Assembly (NCBI GenBank): GCA_020849615.1
Contig: JADLFW010000004.1
Coordinates: 1-64,000, forward strand
Length of the DNA: 64,000 bases
Reading direction: 5' to 3'
Source: Phycisphaerales bacterium
Lineage (GTDB): Bacteria > Planctomycetota > Phycisphaerae > Phycisphaerales > UBA1924
The first letter of the stretch is position 1. Every line of letters begins with the position of its first letter. Below are positions 1 to 8,393 of this stretch, piece by piece. Under the pieces are notes generated by a model. The model was not told the origin of the DNA. It was given only the letters and a program-made list of their open reading frames with translations, and did not search any database. The position numbers were made by a program, and so were the translations under genes.

Positions 1-126
1 GGCGATGTCGCCAAGCTGGAGCGCAAGCACCAGGTGCTGGGCCTCGCGGCCAAGCTCCTGCAGCAGTACTCCCCCGATGAGGTCGACCTCATCGACAACT
101 ACGAGCACACCGCCACGCTGAAGTGA
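1..126 (+). CDS. C-terminal end of an unidentified protein (partial)
   Basis: An open frame runs in from the left edge and ends with TGA at 124-126. The visible 41 residues are charged and helical in character and end in HTATLK. There is no signal, dockerin or membrane segment in this part. The codon pattern (G/C at nearly every third position) matches the real genes in the window, so it is taken as the 3' end of a genuine gene. The fragment is too short to assign a family. Confidence 0.6.
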   Translation, partial: GDVAKLERKHQVLGLAAKLLQQYSPDEVDLIDNYEHTATLK

Positions 127-254
127 GCGGCCCGTGCCCGTGGCCGGGCCCGGCCTTGCCGGGCCGGTCGCGGACCCCTGTCAACACTCGCGCCCGCCCG
201 CCCCAACGGGCCGGCGGGCGCTTCACCATCATCACAAGGCACAGGAGTTCGCCG

Positions 255-2444
255 ATGCGCACCATCAATCGCGTCCGCGCCTTCGCCACCGGATCTTGCC
301 TCTTGCTGACCCTCGCTGGCCCGGCCCGCGCTGAGCCGTGCGGGCCCGCCGATCTCAACGGCGATGGCTTCGTCGATTTCGTCGATTACCTCGTGTTCCT
401 CAACCTTTATGAAGCCGGGGATCCTCAGGTCGATTTCACCGGGGATGGCCTGGTTGATTTCTCCGACTACCTCGAGTTTCTTAACCTGTACGAGGCCGGT
501 TGCCTCCCCGCCTGCGAGCCCGCCGCCGCGCTCGCGGCCGTTCCCCTCCCGACCTACCCCTACGCCAACTTCGTCGATGCGTTCCTGGACACCTCGCCCG
601 TCACGGTCGCCGTCGATCCGGCCCGGCATCCCGACCTGTCAGGACGGGCCACCCGCATCTACATCACCGCCAATCGCACGTGGGCCGATGGCGATGCCCT
701 GGTCGATGTGCGCGGCGCCTCTCAGGCCTTCACCTGGCCCGGCGGCACGCTGCCGGCCAACCTCATCCCCCTCACGGGCTCAACGGGCCTGCCCGCCGAT
801 GCCGGCGAGGATATCGGCATCGGGTACGACATCGTCATCGATGTGAACGCCGACGGGGTCTTCGACCTGTGCGACCTCGTGGATGGCGCCGGGCCGGAGG
901 CCGGTTTCTACAAGTTCAAGGACCTCTCGACCGTCAACCCCGCCACGGCCGTCACCCAGATCGGCACCCTCAGTGTGCCCATCGGCCGCACCGCCGCGGG
1001 CTTCGAGGATGAGCGCTGGTACTACCCCACCGACATCGCCTCGCGCGGACAGATCCCCATCGTCTTCATCGGCCACGGCGCGGGCCACCAGTACACCTGG
1101 TACGACCACCTCGGCCTGCACCTGGCCTCGTACGGCATGATCGTGATCTCCTTCGAGAACAACGTCGGCGCGATCACCAGCACCGCCAAGTGCACGCTCG
1201 ACCACGTCAACACCGTGATCGCCCTGCAGTCCACGCTGGGCGGCGGCATCCTCAACGGCCACATCGACCAGAGCGAGATCTACCTCATCGGCCACTCCCG
1301 CGGCGGCGAGGGGGTCGCCTACGCCTGGCCCCTGCTCGACACGACCTACGCCCCCACCGGCGGCTTCCCGCGCGTCATCAGCTCGGCCGATATCAAGTAC
1401 GTGCAGTCGATCGCCCCGGTGAACGACCTCGACACCCTCACGCCGCCCTCGGGCGCCATGACCGCCGACTTCATGCTCCTCTACGGCGGCGCAGACGGCG
1501 ATGTCTGCGGCTGCCCGGCCTTCGAGCTGTCCTGGTCCTTCCCCGTCTTCGAACGCGCCCTGGCCCGCCGCAACAGCGTCTACATCCAGGGCGCCGACCA
1601 CAACGTCTTCAACTGCTGCGGCTTCCGCGATTTCACGGGCCCGGCCGGCACCGAGACGGGCCGCCCCGAATCCCAGAAGCTTCAGAAGGCCCTCACCCTC
1701 GCCTCCATCAAGTACTACCGCGACGGGAATATCCCCGCCGGCGAGGTCCTCTGGCGCCAGTACGAGACCTTCAAACCCGGCGCCACCCTCGCCACCGCCG
1801 TCGTCGACTACGAGTACCGCGACTCGGGCCCGGGCCGGCGCTTCATCATCGATGACTACCAGGCCAACTTCGACTTCGCTACCAGCAGCTCCGGCGGCGC
1901 GGTCGCCTTCACCATCACCAACCTCAACGAGGGGCTCATGCGCGACCCCGACACCTACACCTGGAGCCCCAGCGATCCCATGAACGGCATGAGCCGCTCC
2001 CACGCCACCGGCGATGCCTTCTGCGCGGTCTTCGACTACGACCCCGCCGTCCCCTCGCGTCACTACACCTTCGATGTCGTTCCCGCGGGTCGCGACACCA
2101 CGCCCTACACCTTCCTCTCCTTCCGCGCCTGCCAGCAGACCCGCCACCCCTACACCACCGCCAGCCTCTCCGACCAGGTCTTCGATGTCGAACTGGAAGA
2201 CAGCGCGGGCCAAACCAGCCGCATCCGCATCAACGCCTACGGCGGCGGCATCGAGGAGGTCTACCAGCGCTCGGGCGGGTGGCAGAATGAGTTCGAGACC
2301 ATCCGCATCCGACTGTCGGACTTCACCGCCGACGGCCGCGCCCTCGACCTCTCCGACATCGTCAAGGTCCGCTTCCTCTTCGGCTCCGCCCACGGCTCCG
2401 ACCAGGGCCGGCTGGGCCTCGATGACATCGAGTTCGTGAAGTAA
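255..2444 (+). CDS. Secreted alpha/beta hydrolase with N-terminal GC-type dockerin
   Basis: A 729-residue secreted protein. ATG 255 is chosen because AGGAG lies about 8 bases upstream and a signal peptide follows (about 1-26, ending ARA). The dockerin sits at residues 29-83, directly after the signal, with two EF-hand-like loops (DLNGDG and DFTGDG), each followed by a YLxFLNLY helix and closing with AGC. Most dockerins in this window are instead at the C-terminus. A hydrolase domain follows; its nucleophile elbow GHSRGG places the likely catalytic Ser at 348, and a later GADHN offers the His. The last 190 residues look like a beta-sandwich (ending DDIEFVK). This fits dienelactone-hydrolase or PAF-acetylhydrolase-like esterases acting outside the cytoplasm; the substrate is unknown. 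It forms a tandem pair with the next gene. Confidence 0.85.
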   Translation: MRTINRVRAFATGSCLLLTLAGPARAEPCGPADLNGDGFVDFVDYLVFLNLYEAGDPQVDFTGDGLVDFSDYLEFLNLYEAGCLPACEPAAALAAVPLPTYPYANFVDAFLDTSPVTVAVDPARHPDLSGRATRIYITANRTWADGDALVDVRGASQAFTWPGGTLPANLIPLTGSTGLPADAGEDIGIGYDIVIDVNADGVFDLCDLVDGAGPEAGFYKFKDLSTVNPATAVTQIGTLSVPIGRTAAGFEDERWYYPTDIASRGQIPIVFIGHGAGHQYTWYDHLGLHLASYGMIVISFENNVGAITSTAKCTLDHVNTVIALQSTLGGGILNGHIDQSEIYLIGHSRGGEGVAYAWPLLDTTYAPTGGFPRVISSADIKYVQSIAPVNDLDTLTPPSGAMTADFMLLYGGADGDVCGCPAFELSWSFPVFERALARRNSVYIQGADHNVFNCCGFRDFTGPAGTETGRPESQKLQKALTLASIKYYRDGNIPAGEVLWRQYETFKPGATLATAVVDYEYRDSGPGRRFIIDDYQANFDFATSSSGGAVAFTITNLNEGLMRDPDTYTWSPSDPMNGMSRSHATGDAFCAVFDYDPAVPSRHYTFDVVPAGRDTTPYTFLSFRACQQTRHPYTTASLSDQVFDVELEDSAGQTSRIRINAYGGGIEEVYQRSGGWQNEFETIRIRLSDFTADGRALDLSDIVKVRFLFGSAHGSDQGRLGLDDIEFVK

Positions 2445-2469
2445 ACCCGCTCGCGGCCAGGACAACACC

Positions 2470-4713
2470 ATGCCGCCCATCCGCCGCGCCCGCCGACCGG
2501 CCGCCTCCCGCTCATCACTGCTGATCCTGCTCGCGGGCGCGTTCAGCGCCCAGGCAGCGCCCTGCGGGCCGGCGGACCTCAACGGCGATGGCTTCGTTGA
2601 CTTCGCTGATTACCTCGAGTTCCTCAACCTCTACGACGTCCAGGACCCCCGCGTCGATTTCACCGGCGATGGGCTGGTCGACTTCTCCGATTACCTGGAG
2701 TTCCTGAATCTCTACGAAGCGGGGTGCGCCCCCCCGTGCGCGATGAGCGCTGAGCTGGCGGCCGTGCCGCTGGTGAGCTACCCGTTCGCCGACTTCGTGC
2801 AGGCCTGCAACGGCGGCAGCACGGTCTCTATCGCCGTCGATCCGTTCAGGTTCCCCGCGCTCACGGGAAAGACCACCCGCATCTACATCACCGCCAACCA
2901 GGCCTGGACCGCGGGCATGCCGCTGGTGGATGTCCGCGCTGGCGGCTTCCAGACGATCACCTGGCCTGGAGGCTCGGTGACGGCGAGCACGTTCGCCCTG
3001 GACGGCTCCTCGACGCTCCCGTTCGATGCGGGCGAGGACATCGGCGTCGCCTACGACCTGGTCATCGACGAGAACGCCAACGGCGTCTTCGACGGCTGCG
3101 ATGTGGTCGACGGGGCCGGGGCGGAGGGCGGCTTCTCCATGATCCGCGACTTGACCACGGCCAACGCGGCGACGGCGGTCACGCAGATCGCCGTGGTCAA
3201 GCTTCCCGCCGACCGCGTCGTCCCCGGCATCGACGATCAGCGGTGGCATTTCCCCGCCGACATCGCCTCGCGCGAGCGGCTGCCGCTGATCACGATCTCG
3301 ATGGGCGCGGGCGCTCACTACTCGTGGTTTGACTTCCTGGCCCAGCACCTCGCGTCGTACGGCTACATCGTCGTGAGCGGCGAGACCAACGATGCGCCCG
3401 GCGTCGTGGCGTGCTCCACCTCGACGCTGGACCACACCAACAGCCTGATCGCGCTGCAAGCGACGCTCGGCGGCGGGGTGCTCGACGGGCACATCGATCA
3501 GAGCGAGATCTACTTCATCGGTTTCTCGCGGGCCGCGGAGGGCGTCGTCCTGGCCCGCGACCGCCTCGCCCGCGGGCTGTACGCGCCCACCGGCGGGCAC
3601 CCGCTGGTGATCAGCGTCGAGGACATCAAGTACATCCAGGCCATCGCTCCGACCGACTTCCTCGGCGCGGGAGTCTCGGTCGGCGGCGGGACCGCGTTCA
3701 GCGATCCCGGCCCGCTGGATTTCATGCTCCTGTACGGCTCCGCCGATGGTGATATCTGCGGCTGCCCGGGCAGCCCGATCACCTGGGCATTCGACCTCCT
3801 CGAGCGGGCCGATGCCCGCCGCAGCAGCGTCTACATCCACGGCGCTGACCACAACGACTTCAACTGCTGCGGATTCGAGGACTTCACAGGCCCGGCCGGC
3901 ACCGCCATCGGCCGCGCCGAAGCGCAGAAGCTCCAGAAGGCCTACACACTCGCTTCGATCAAGCACTACCGCGCCGGCAACATCCCGTGTGGCGAGGTTC
4001 TCTGGCGGCAGTACGAGGGCTTCAGGCCCGGCGCAACCCTCGCCACCGCCACCGTCGACCTGGAGTTCAAGGACTCCGGGCCGGGGCGCAAGTTCGTGAT
4101 CGACGACTACCAGACCGAGCCCGCCGCCGGCACGAGCAGTTCGGGCGGCGCGGTGACCTTCGACGTCGGCAACCTGACCGAGGGCCAGCTGCGCGACAAC
4201 AACACCACGTACGCCTGGCTCGCCGCCGACCCCTTCAACGGCATGTCCCGGGCCCGCACCGGCGACCCCACGCGCGGCGTCGTCTTCGATTACTCGATAG
4301 GGGGCGGGGGCAGCGCCTCCTACACGCTCGACATCGTCCCCGCGGGTCGCGACACCACCCCGTACAGCTACCTCTCCTTCCGCGCCGCCCAGGGCACCCA
4401 GCACCCCTACACGCAGGCCTTCCTCGGCGACCAGGACTTCGAGGTTGAGCTCGAGGACAGCGCGGGCCGGGCCAGCCGCATCCGCATCAGCGCCTACGGC
4501 GGAGGCGTCGAAGAGGTCTACCAGCGTCTCTCGGGCACCATCCCGGGCTGGCAGAACGAGTTCGAGACCATCAAGCTCCGCCTCGCCGGCTTCACCGCCG
4601 ATGGCCGCACGCTGGACCTCACCGACATCGCCAAGGTCCGCTTCCTCTTCGGCGGTGCGCACGGAACCCCCCAGGGTCGCCTGGCGCTTGACGACATCGA
4701 GTTCGTGAAGTGA
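2470..4713 (+). CDS. Secreted alpha/beta hydrolase paralogue with N-terminal GC-type dockerin
   Basis: A 747-residue tandem paralogue of the gene just upstream, starting 25 bases after its stop, so the two are probably co-transcribed. AGGA precedes ATG 2470. A signal peptide (about 1-30) is followed by the dockerin at 32-86, then the same hydrolase fold and C-terminal beta-sandwich. The nucleophile elbow reads GFSRAAEG (likely Ser353) instead of GHSRGGEG in the neighbour, a change next to the active serine that may alter specificity. The GADHN motif and the paired cysteines (NCCGF) are kept. Family-level assignment is firm; substrate is not known. The pair looks like an old duplication, because similarity is clear in protein but many third positions differ. 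Confidence 0.85.
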   Translation: MPPIRRARRPAASRSSLLILLAGAFSAQAAPCGPADLNGDGFVDFADYLEFLNLYDVQDPRVDFTGDGLVDFSDYLEFLNLYEAGCAPPCAMSAELAAVPLVSYPFADFVQACNGGSTVSIAVDPFRFPALTGKTTRIYITANQAWTAGMPLVDVRAGGFQTITWPGGSVTASTFALDGSSTLPFDAGEDIGVAYDLVIDENANGVFDGCDVVDGAGAEGGFSMIRDLTTANAATAVTQIAVVKLPADRVVPGIDDQRWHFPADIASRERLPLITISMGAGAHYSWFDFLAQHLASYGYIVVSGETNDAPGVVACSTSTLDHTNSLIALQATLGGGVLDGHIDQSEIYFIGFSRAAEGVVLARDRLARGLYAPTGGHPLVISVEDIKYIQAIAPTDFLGAGVSVGGGTAFSDPGPLDFMLLYGSADGDICGCPGSPITWAFDLLERADARRSSVYIHGADHNDFNCCGFEDFTGPAGTAIGRAEAQKLQKAYTLASIKHYRAGNIPCGEVLWRQYEGFRPGATLATATVDLEFKDSGPGRKFVIDDYQTEPAAGTSSSGGAVTFDVGNLTEGQLRDNNTTYAWLAADPFNGMSRARTGDPTRGVVFDYSIGGGGSASYTLDIVPAGRDTTPYSYLSFRAAQGTQHPYTQAFLGDQDFEVELEDSAGRASRIRISAYGGGVEEVYQRLSGTIPGWQNEFETIKLRLAGFTADGRTLDLTDIAKVRFLFGGAHGTPQGRLALDDIEFVK

Positions 4714-4734
4714 CCCCGGCCCGGGAATGACGTG

Positions 4735-6087
4735 TCAGGCCACCGGCCGATCACCGGTCGACGCCGCCGCCATCTCGCCCGTGATCAGCCGGGCCCCGCG
4801 CTCGAAAACCAGGTATGCCCACGCCCACTCGATCATCACCAGCACCCGGTTGCGGAACCCGATCAGGTAGAAGATGTGCACCAGGGCCCAGAGCGCCCAC
4901 GCGGGGTAGCCGCTGAACCGGAACCCCGAGACGAACGCCACGGCCTTGTTGCGCCCGATCGTCGCCAGCAGCCCCTTATCGCGGTAGCGGAAGGGCCGCC
5001 GTGAGCTGGGGTCAGGTCGCGGGCCGCGGGTCTCACCCGCGATGATCCCCCCCGCGTACACGCCCATCTGGATCGCGGGCGGACACATCCCCGGAACCTC
5101 CTGCCCCGTGCGAGCATCGACCACCCGCGCCGCATCCCCCAGCACGAACACCTCCGGGTGCCCGGGCACCGCAAGGTCCGGGCCGACCTCCGCACGCCCG
5201 GCCCGGTCCATCGGCGTCCCCAGCGAAGCGATCAGCGATGACGCCTTCACGCCCGCGGCCCAGATCACGTTGCGCGCCCCCAATCGCTCGGTCGAGCCGT
5301 CCTGCCTCCGCAGCTGAACGCCCTCCGCATCAACCGCCATCACCCGCTGGCCCAGCCGCACCTCGACGCCCAGCCGCACGAGGCTGTCCCGGGCCCGGGC
5401 CGAGAGCTCAGGAGGGAACCCGGCGGGCAGCACGCGGTCCTGCGCTTCGACGAGCACGATCCGCGCGCTCGAGGTGTCGATCCGCCGGAAATCCCGCGGG
5501 ATCGACTTCACCGCGATTTCGGCGAGCGCCCCGGCCATCTCGACGCCGGTCGGGCCCGCGCCGATCACGATGAACGTGAGCTCACGCTTCCGCTCAGCCT
5601 CATCCCGCTCGCGCTCCGCCCGTTCGAAGGCCATGAGGATGCGCCGGCGGATGTCCACCGCATCCTCGATCGTCTTGAGCCCCGGCGCGAAGGGCGCCCA
5701 CGCCTCGTTCCCGAAGTAGGAGTGCGAAGCGCCGGTCGCGATGATGAGGTAGTCGTACGGAACCTCCCGATCGCCCGACTCGACCCCGGCAGCCGGGCCC
5801 AGCAGCACCACCCGCCGGGCCGTGTCCACACCCTCCACCTCGGCCAGCAGCACCTCGGCGTTGCGCTGCTTTGACAGCACCTTGCGGATCGGCGCGGCGA
5901 TCTGCGCGGGCGAGAGCGCCGCCGTCGCCACCTGGTAGAGCAGCGGCTGGAACAGATGGTGATTGCGGCGGTCGATCACCATCACCCGCACCGCGGCCCG
6001 GGCCAGCGCCTTGGCGGCGTACAGTCCGGCGAACCCGCCGCCGACGATCACCACCCTCGGCCCGTCGCCCCGCGGGTTTGTGCTCAT
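4735..6087 (-). CDS. ndh: Type II NADH dehydrogenase (NDH-2)
   Basis: A 450-residue FAD-dependent oxidoreductase of the NDH-2 family, which passes electrons from NADH to the quinone pool at the inner face of the membrane without pumping protons. An N-terminal FAD-binding Rossmann motif (VIVGGGFAGL, residues 13-22) is followed by RRNHHLFQPLLYQVAT, the characteristic NDH-2 segment. A second dinucleotide motif (IGAGPTGVEMAG, near residue 175) binds NADH, and VLGDAA near residue 318 contacts FAD. The C-terminal 60 residues are hydrophobic and amphipathic (WALWALVHIFYLIGF), as expected for membrane attachment. It is convergent with the hydrolase pair. With the MqnP-type gene at the far end of the window it indicates a menaquinone respiratory chain. 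No strong ribosome-binding site is visible before ATG 6087. Confidence 0.93.
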   Translation of the reverse strand: MSTNPRGDGPRVVIVGGGFAGLYAAKALARAAVRVMVIDRRNHHLFQPLLYQVATAALSPAQIAAPIRKVLSKQRNAEVLLAEVEGVDTARRVVLLGPAAGVESGDREVPYDYLIIATGASHSYFGNEAWAPFAPGLKTIEDAVDIRRRILMAFERAERERDEAERKRELTFIVIGAGPTGVEMAGALAEIAVKSIPRDFRRIDTSSARIVLVEAQDRVLPAGFPPELSARARDSLVRLGVEVRLGQRVMAVDAEGVQLRRQDGSTERLGARNVIWAAGVKASSLIASLGTPMDRAGRAEVGPDLAVPGHPEVFVLGDAARVVDARTGQEVPGMCPPAIQMGVYAGGIIAGETRGPRPDPSSRRPFRYRDKGLLATIGRNKAVAFVSGFRFSGYPAWALWALVHIFYLIGFRNRVLVMIEWAWAYLVFERGARLITGEMAAASTGDRPVA

Positions 6088-6145
6088 GCCCGATCATTCG
6101 CGCGCGGGCCGGGCCCGTCCCGCTCACCGCGATCACGGTTCTCAA

Positions 6146-6170
6146 TCACCCCGTCACTCTGTCACTTCGC
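6146..6170 (-). repeat. Short TCAC-type repeat just after a dockerin stop codon
   Basis: The bases immediately after the stop of the 6171-7001 gene read, on the plus strand, as imperfect copies of the unit CCGTCACTC. Similar units follow several other dockerin genes (33841, 34829, 36172, 39570). Function unknown. Confidence 0.45.
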
Positions 6171-7001
6171 TTAGCACCCCGCCTCGTACAGGTTCAGGAA
6201 CTCGAGGTAGTCGCCGAAATCAACCAGCCCATCCTGGTTGAAATCCACGCTCGGATCCAGCGAGTCGTACCGGTTGAGGAACTCGAGGTAGTCGGTGAAG
6301 TCGATCAGCCCATCGCCCGTGAGGTCGGCCCGGCATTCACCGCCCGCCGTGTGCAGGCGGATGAACCAGTTGTCGATGCCGACCGAGGTGCTGCGCCCGC
6401 AGGCGCAGTGGATTCCGTTGCTGGTGAAGATCCCCAGCTGCACGGGCGGGCCCGCCGCCGAGAAGTCGGGGTGCACCGCGGGGTCGTAAAAATCCTCGAA
6501 GTCCTCGGCGGTGAAGCCGCCGCCGCCCAGCCGGGCCCAGTTCGGGCTCGTCGCGTAGTAACGCAGGATGTACAGCCGCCCCCCCTGCACCAGCGCGGGC
6601 CCGCACATCACGAAGAACGGATCGACCACCGGGCTGAACACCGCATCGACCCACGCATCCACCGACTCGATCGCCCCCGACATCGCCGGGTCGTGCACCG
6701 CCCCCTGCCGCAGGTGCACCACGATCAGGTCGCCGGGCCCGGTCCACACGTGCGAGACAAGCCGGTACGGGCCCGGCGCGCCGCCCTCGGGCGCCTGCTC
6801 GGTGTTGAACACGCCGCCGATCGCATCCCGCCCGCCCAAGTAGCGGAACTGCGTCCAGTGCTCGGGCGCGAAGGCGCCATCGGCGAACTCGACCGGGCCG
6901 GCCCGTGCCGCCATTGCCGGGCCCGCCAACAGCACACCCGCCGCCGCCCACCAGGGCAGCCCCGCGGCCCGCGCCGCCCTCCACACTCGCCGGTCTCCCA
7001 T
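6171..7001 (-). CDS. Secreted GC-type dockerin protein with jelly-roll-like middle domain
   Basis: A 276-residue protein. ATG 7001 is preferred over upstream in-frame codons because GGGAGGG sits about 9 bases before it and a signal peptide (hydrophobic 17-31) begins at once. Residues 35-220 form an unassigned beta-rich domain containing GIDNWFIRLH, a signature seen in jelly-roll modules of secreted proteins. The C-terminal dockerin occupies 223-276: Cys223, loops DLTGDG and DFNQDG, and terminal EAGC. It is 35 bases from the next minus-strand dockerin gene, which lies upstream of it in the same direction, so the two may share a transcript. No enzymatic motif was seen. Confidence 0.75.
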   Translation of the reverse strand: MGDRRVWRAARAAGLPWWAAAGVLLAGPAMAARAGPVEFADGAFAPEHWTQFRYLGGRDAIGGVFNTEQAPEGGAPGPYRLVSHVWTGPGDLIVVHLRQGAVHDPAMSGAIESVDAWVDAVFSPVVDPFFVMCGPALVQGGRLYILRYYATSPNWARLGGGGFTAEDFEDFYDPAVHPDFSAAGPPVQLGIFTSNGIHCACGRSTSVGIDNWFIRLHTAGGECRADLTGDGLIDFTDYLEFLNRYDSLDPSVDFNQDGLVDFGDYLEFLNLYEAGC

Positions 7002-7036
7002 GATCGCGCCCTCCCGGCCCGGGTGTGCCCCGAACT

Positions 7037-7945
7037 TCAACACCCGCCGTCGTACAGGTTCAGAAACTCCAGGTAATCCGCGAAATCGACCATCCCGTCG
7101 TGGTTGAGGTCCGCGGATGGGTCTTGGCTGTCGTAGCGGTTCAGGAACTCCAGGTAGTCCAGGAAGTCGATCATCCCGTCGGGCACGTAGTCGATCGGGC
7201 ACGGCGGGACAAACTGCACCGTCAGCGCGGGCCGGTTGGCCGCGATCAGGTTCTCCCGCGAGTCCCACCGCTTGCTCGTGCGCGTCGCTACCTCGTTGCC
7301 CAGCACGATCCACCCGTGATTGCTCGACGGATCATCCAGCCACGACTGCACATCCGCCACCATCGCCGCCGTCGAGCCCCAGGTGTACGGGCCGTTGCCC
7401 GTGACCGGGATCGCGGCGCTGGCGATCGCGGCGAAGTCCCCGCCCGGCGCCGCCCAGAAGTCGGTGGCGAACATGGCGTGCAGCCACGTCGCATCGCCCG
7501 GCGTCGCCGGCGCGCCCGAGCCCTCCTCGCCCGGCGCATCCGAGGTCCCCTCGCCCCACTCCTTCGTCACCCGGAAGATGGAGCACGTCTGGCTCAGCGC
7601 GACGGTGCGCGACATGTTGAGCCGCAGCGCAACAGAGGTGATGGTCGATCCCGCCGGGACCATCGAGGCGATGTCGAACTCCACCAGCGCCCGCCGCTGA
7701 CCCCCGCTCAGCGTCGTCCCGCAGACCATGTGCTCCCCGATCCCGTTGCTGAACTCCCCCAGCGCATCCTCGTAGAGCGTGTTGTCCTTGGCGGCGCCCA
7801 AGACCACCTGCTCGTCGGCCCGCGCCGGGCCGGCGAGCGAGAGGGCTATCGCCAAGCTCACACCCAGGCCCGCCCCGAGCTTCACGGCGCCGGCCCGCGC
7901 CGGCACCAAGCCAGCCCGCGGTGATAGTGATGTCAGGGATGTCAC
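7037..7945 (-). CDS. Secreted DNRLRE-type GC-dockerin protein (GTG start)
   Basis: A 302-residue protein. GTG 7945 is chosen as start because a near-perfect Shine-Dalgarno (AAGGAGGTG) lies 6 bases upstream; the longer ATG choices at 7987 and 8065 lack one. A signal peptide (ending GPARA near residue 43) is followed by a domain opening with AAKDNTLYEDALGEFSNG. That opening is typical of DNRLRE-type extracellular beta modules, in which a tail of TW..DVQSWL..P..NHGW also occurs and is present here. The dockerin has a degenerate first loop (DYVPDG), a regular second loop (DLNHDG) and terminal GGC. It is a structural or adhesive surface protein by family; no catalytic residues are expected. Confidence 0.78.
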   Translation of the reverse strand: MTSLTSLSPRAGLVPARAGAVKLGAGLGVSLAIALSLAGPARADEQVVLGAAKDNTLYEDALGEFSNGIGEHMVCGTTLSGGQRRALVEFDIASMVPAGSTITSVALRLNMSRTVALSQTCSIFRVTKEWGEGTSDAPGEEGSGAPATPGDATWLHAMFATDFWAAPGGDFAAIASAAIPVTGNGPYTWGSTAAMVADVQSWLDDPSSNHGWIVLGNEVATRTSKRWDSRENLIAANRPALTVQFVPPCPIDYVPDGMIDFLDYLEFLNRYDSQDPSADLNHDGMVDFADYLEFLNLYDGGC

Positions 7946-8393
7946 GGCCGCACCTCCTTCGAAAGGAACCAGGACGAGGTGAATCATCGGGTTCACCAGA
8001 TTACAGACCCGGTCCGAACAAATCCCGCGCGAATCGGACATTTCAGCACAGTCGGTCGCCCCCAACGGCGCCGATCAGACCTAGTTAGATGCAAGATCAT
8101 GTTCGTCAAGACGTTACAGAATGATGGCCCGGGCCGACCCGGCCCGCGCCCCGGCGCTGCTGCGATGTCCCCCCAGCCCGCGATCTTGCAGACCGCATCA
8201 ACCCCCGCGAACGGACGATGTACACCTAGAATGACGGACGCGTTTTCTGTCGCACGGTCGTTCTCCGGCCGCGACGCGCATTTCCAGAGCAGGAATCGAG
8301 TTGCGTTTGACGATCGAAGTGGGCACGGTGAGAAGTGAACCCGGTTCAGCCGGTAAATCCCCGGGCGCAACTCTCGAGGAGGGACAGGGTCGA
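7946..8393. other. Divergent intergenic region (448 bases)
   Basis: No convincing gene. It separates the minus-strand DNRLRE gene from the plus-strand GH5-like gene and must hold both promoters. The left edge carries the AAGGAGGT Shine-Dalgarno of the minus gene and the right edge carries GAGGAGGGAC of the plus gene. A relatively AT-rich patch lies around 8070-8125. A TAGAAT hexamer near 8226 could be a -10 box, but I see no matching -35. Confidence 0.5.

Noticed and set aside
780..2582. Long minus-strand frame opposite the first hydrolase
   Set aside because: It is the antisense shadow of a strongly supported gene; its translation is Gly/Val/Glu-rich with no domain, and it has no ribosome-binding site.
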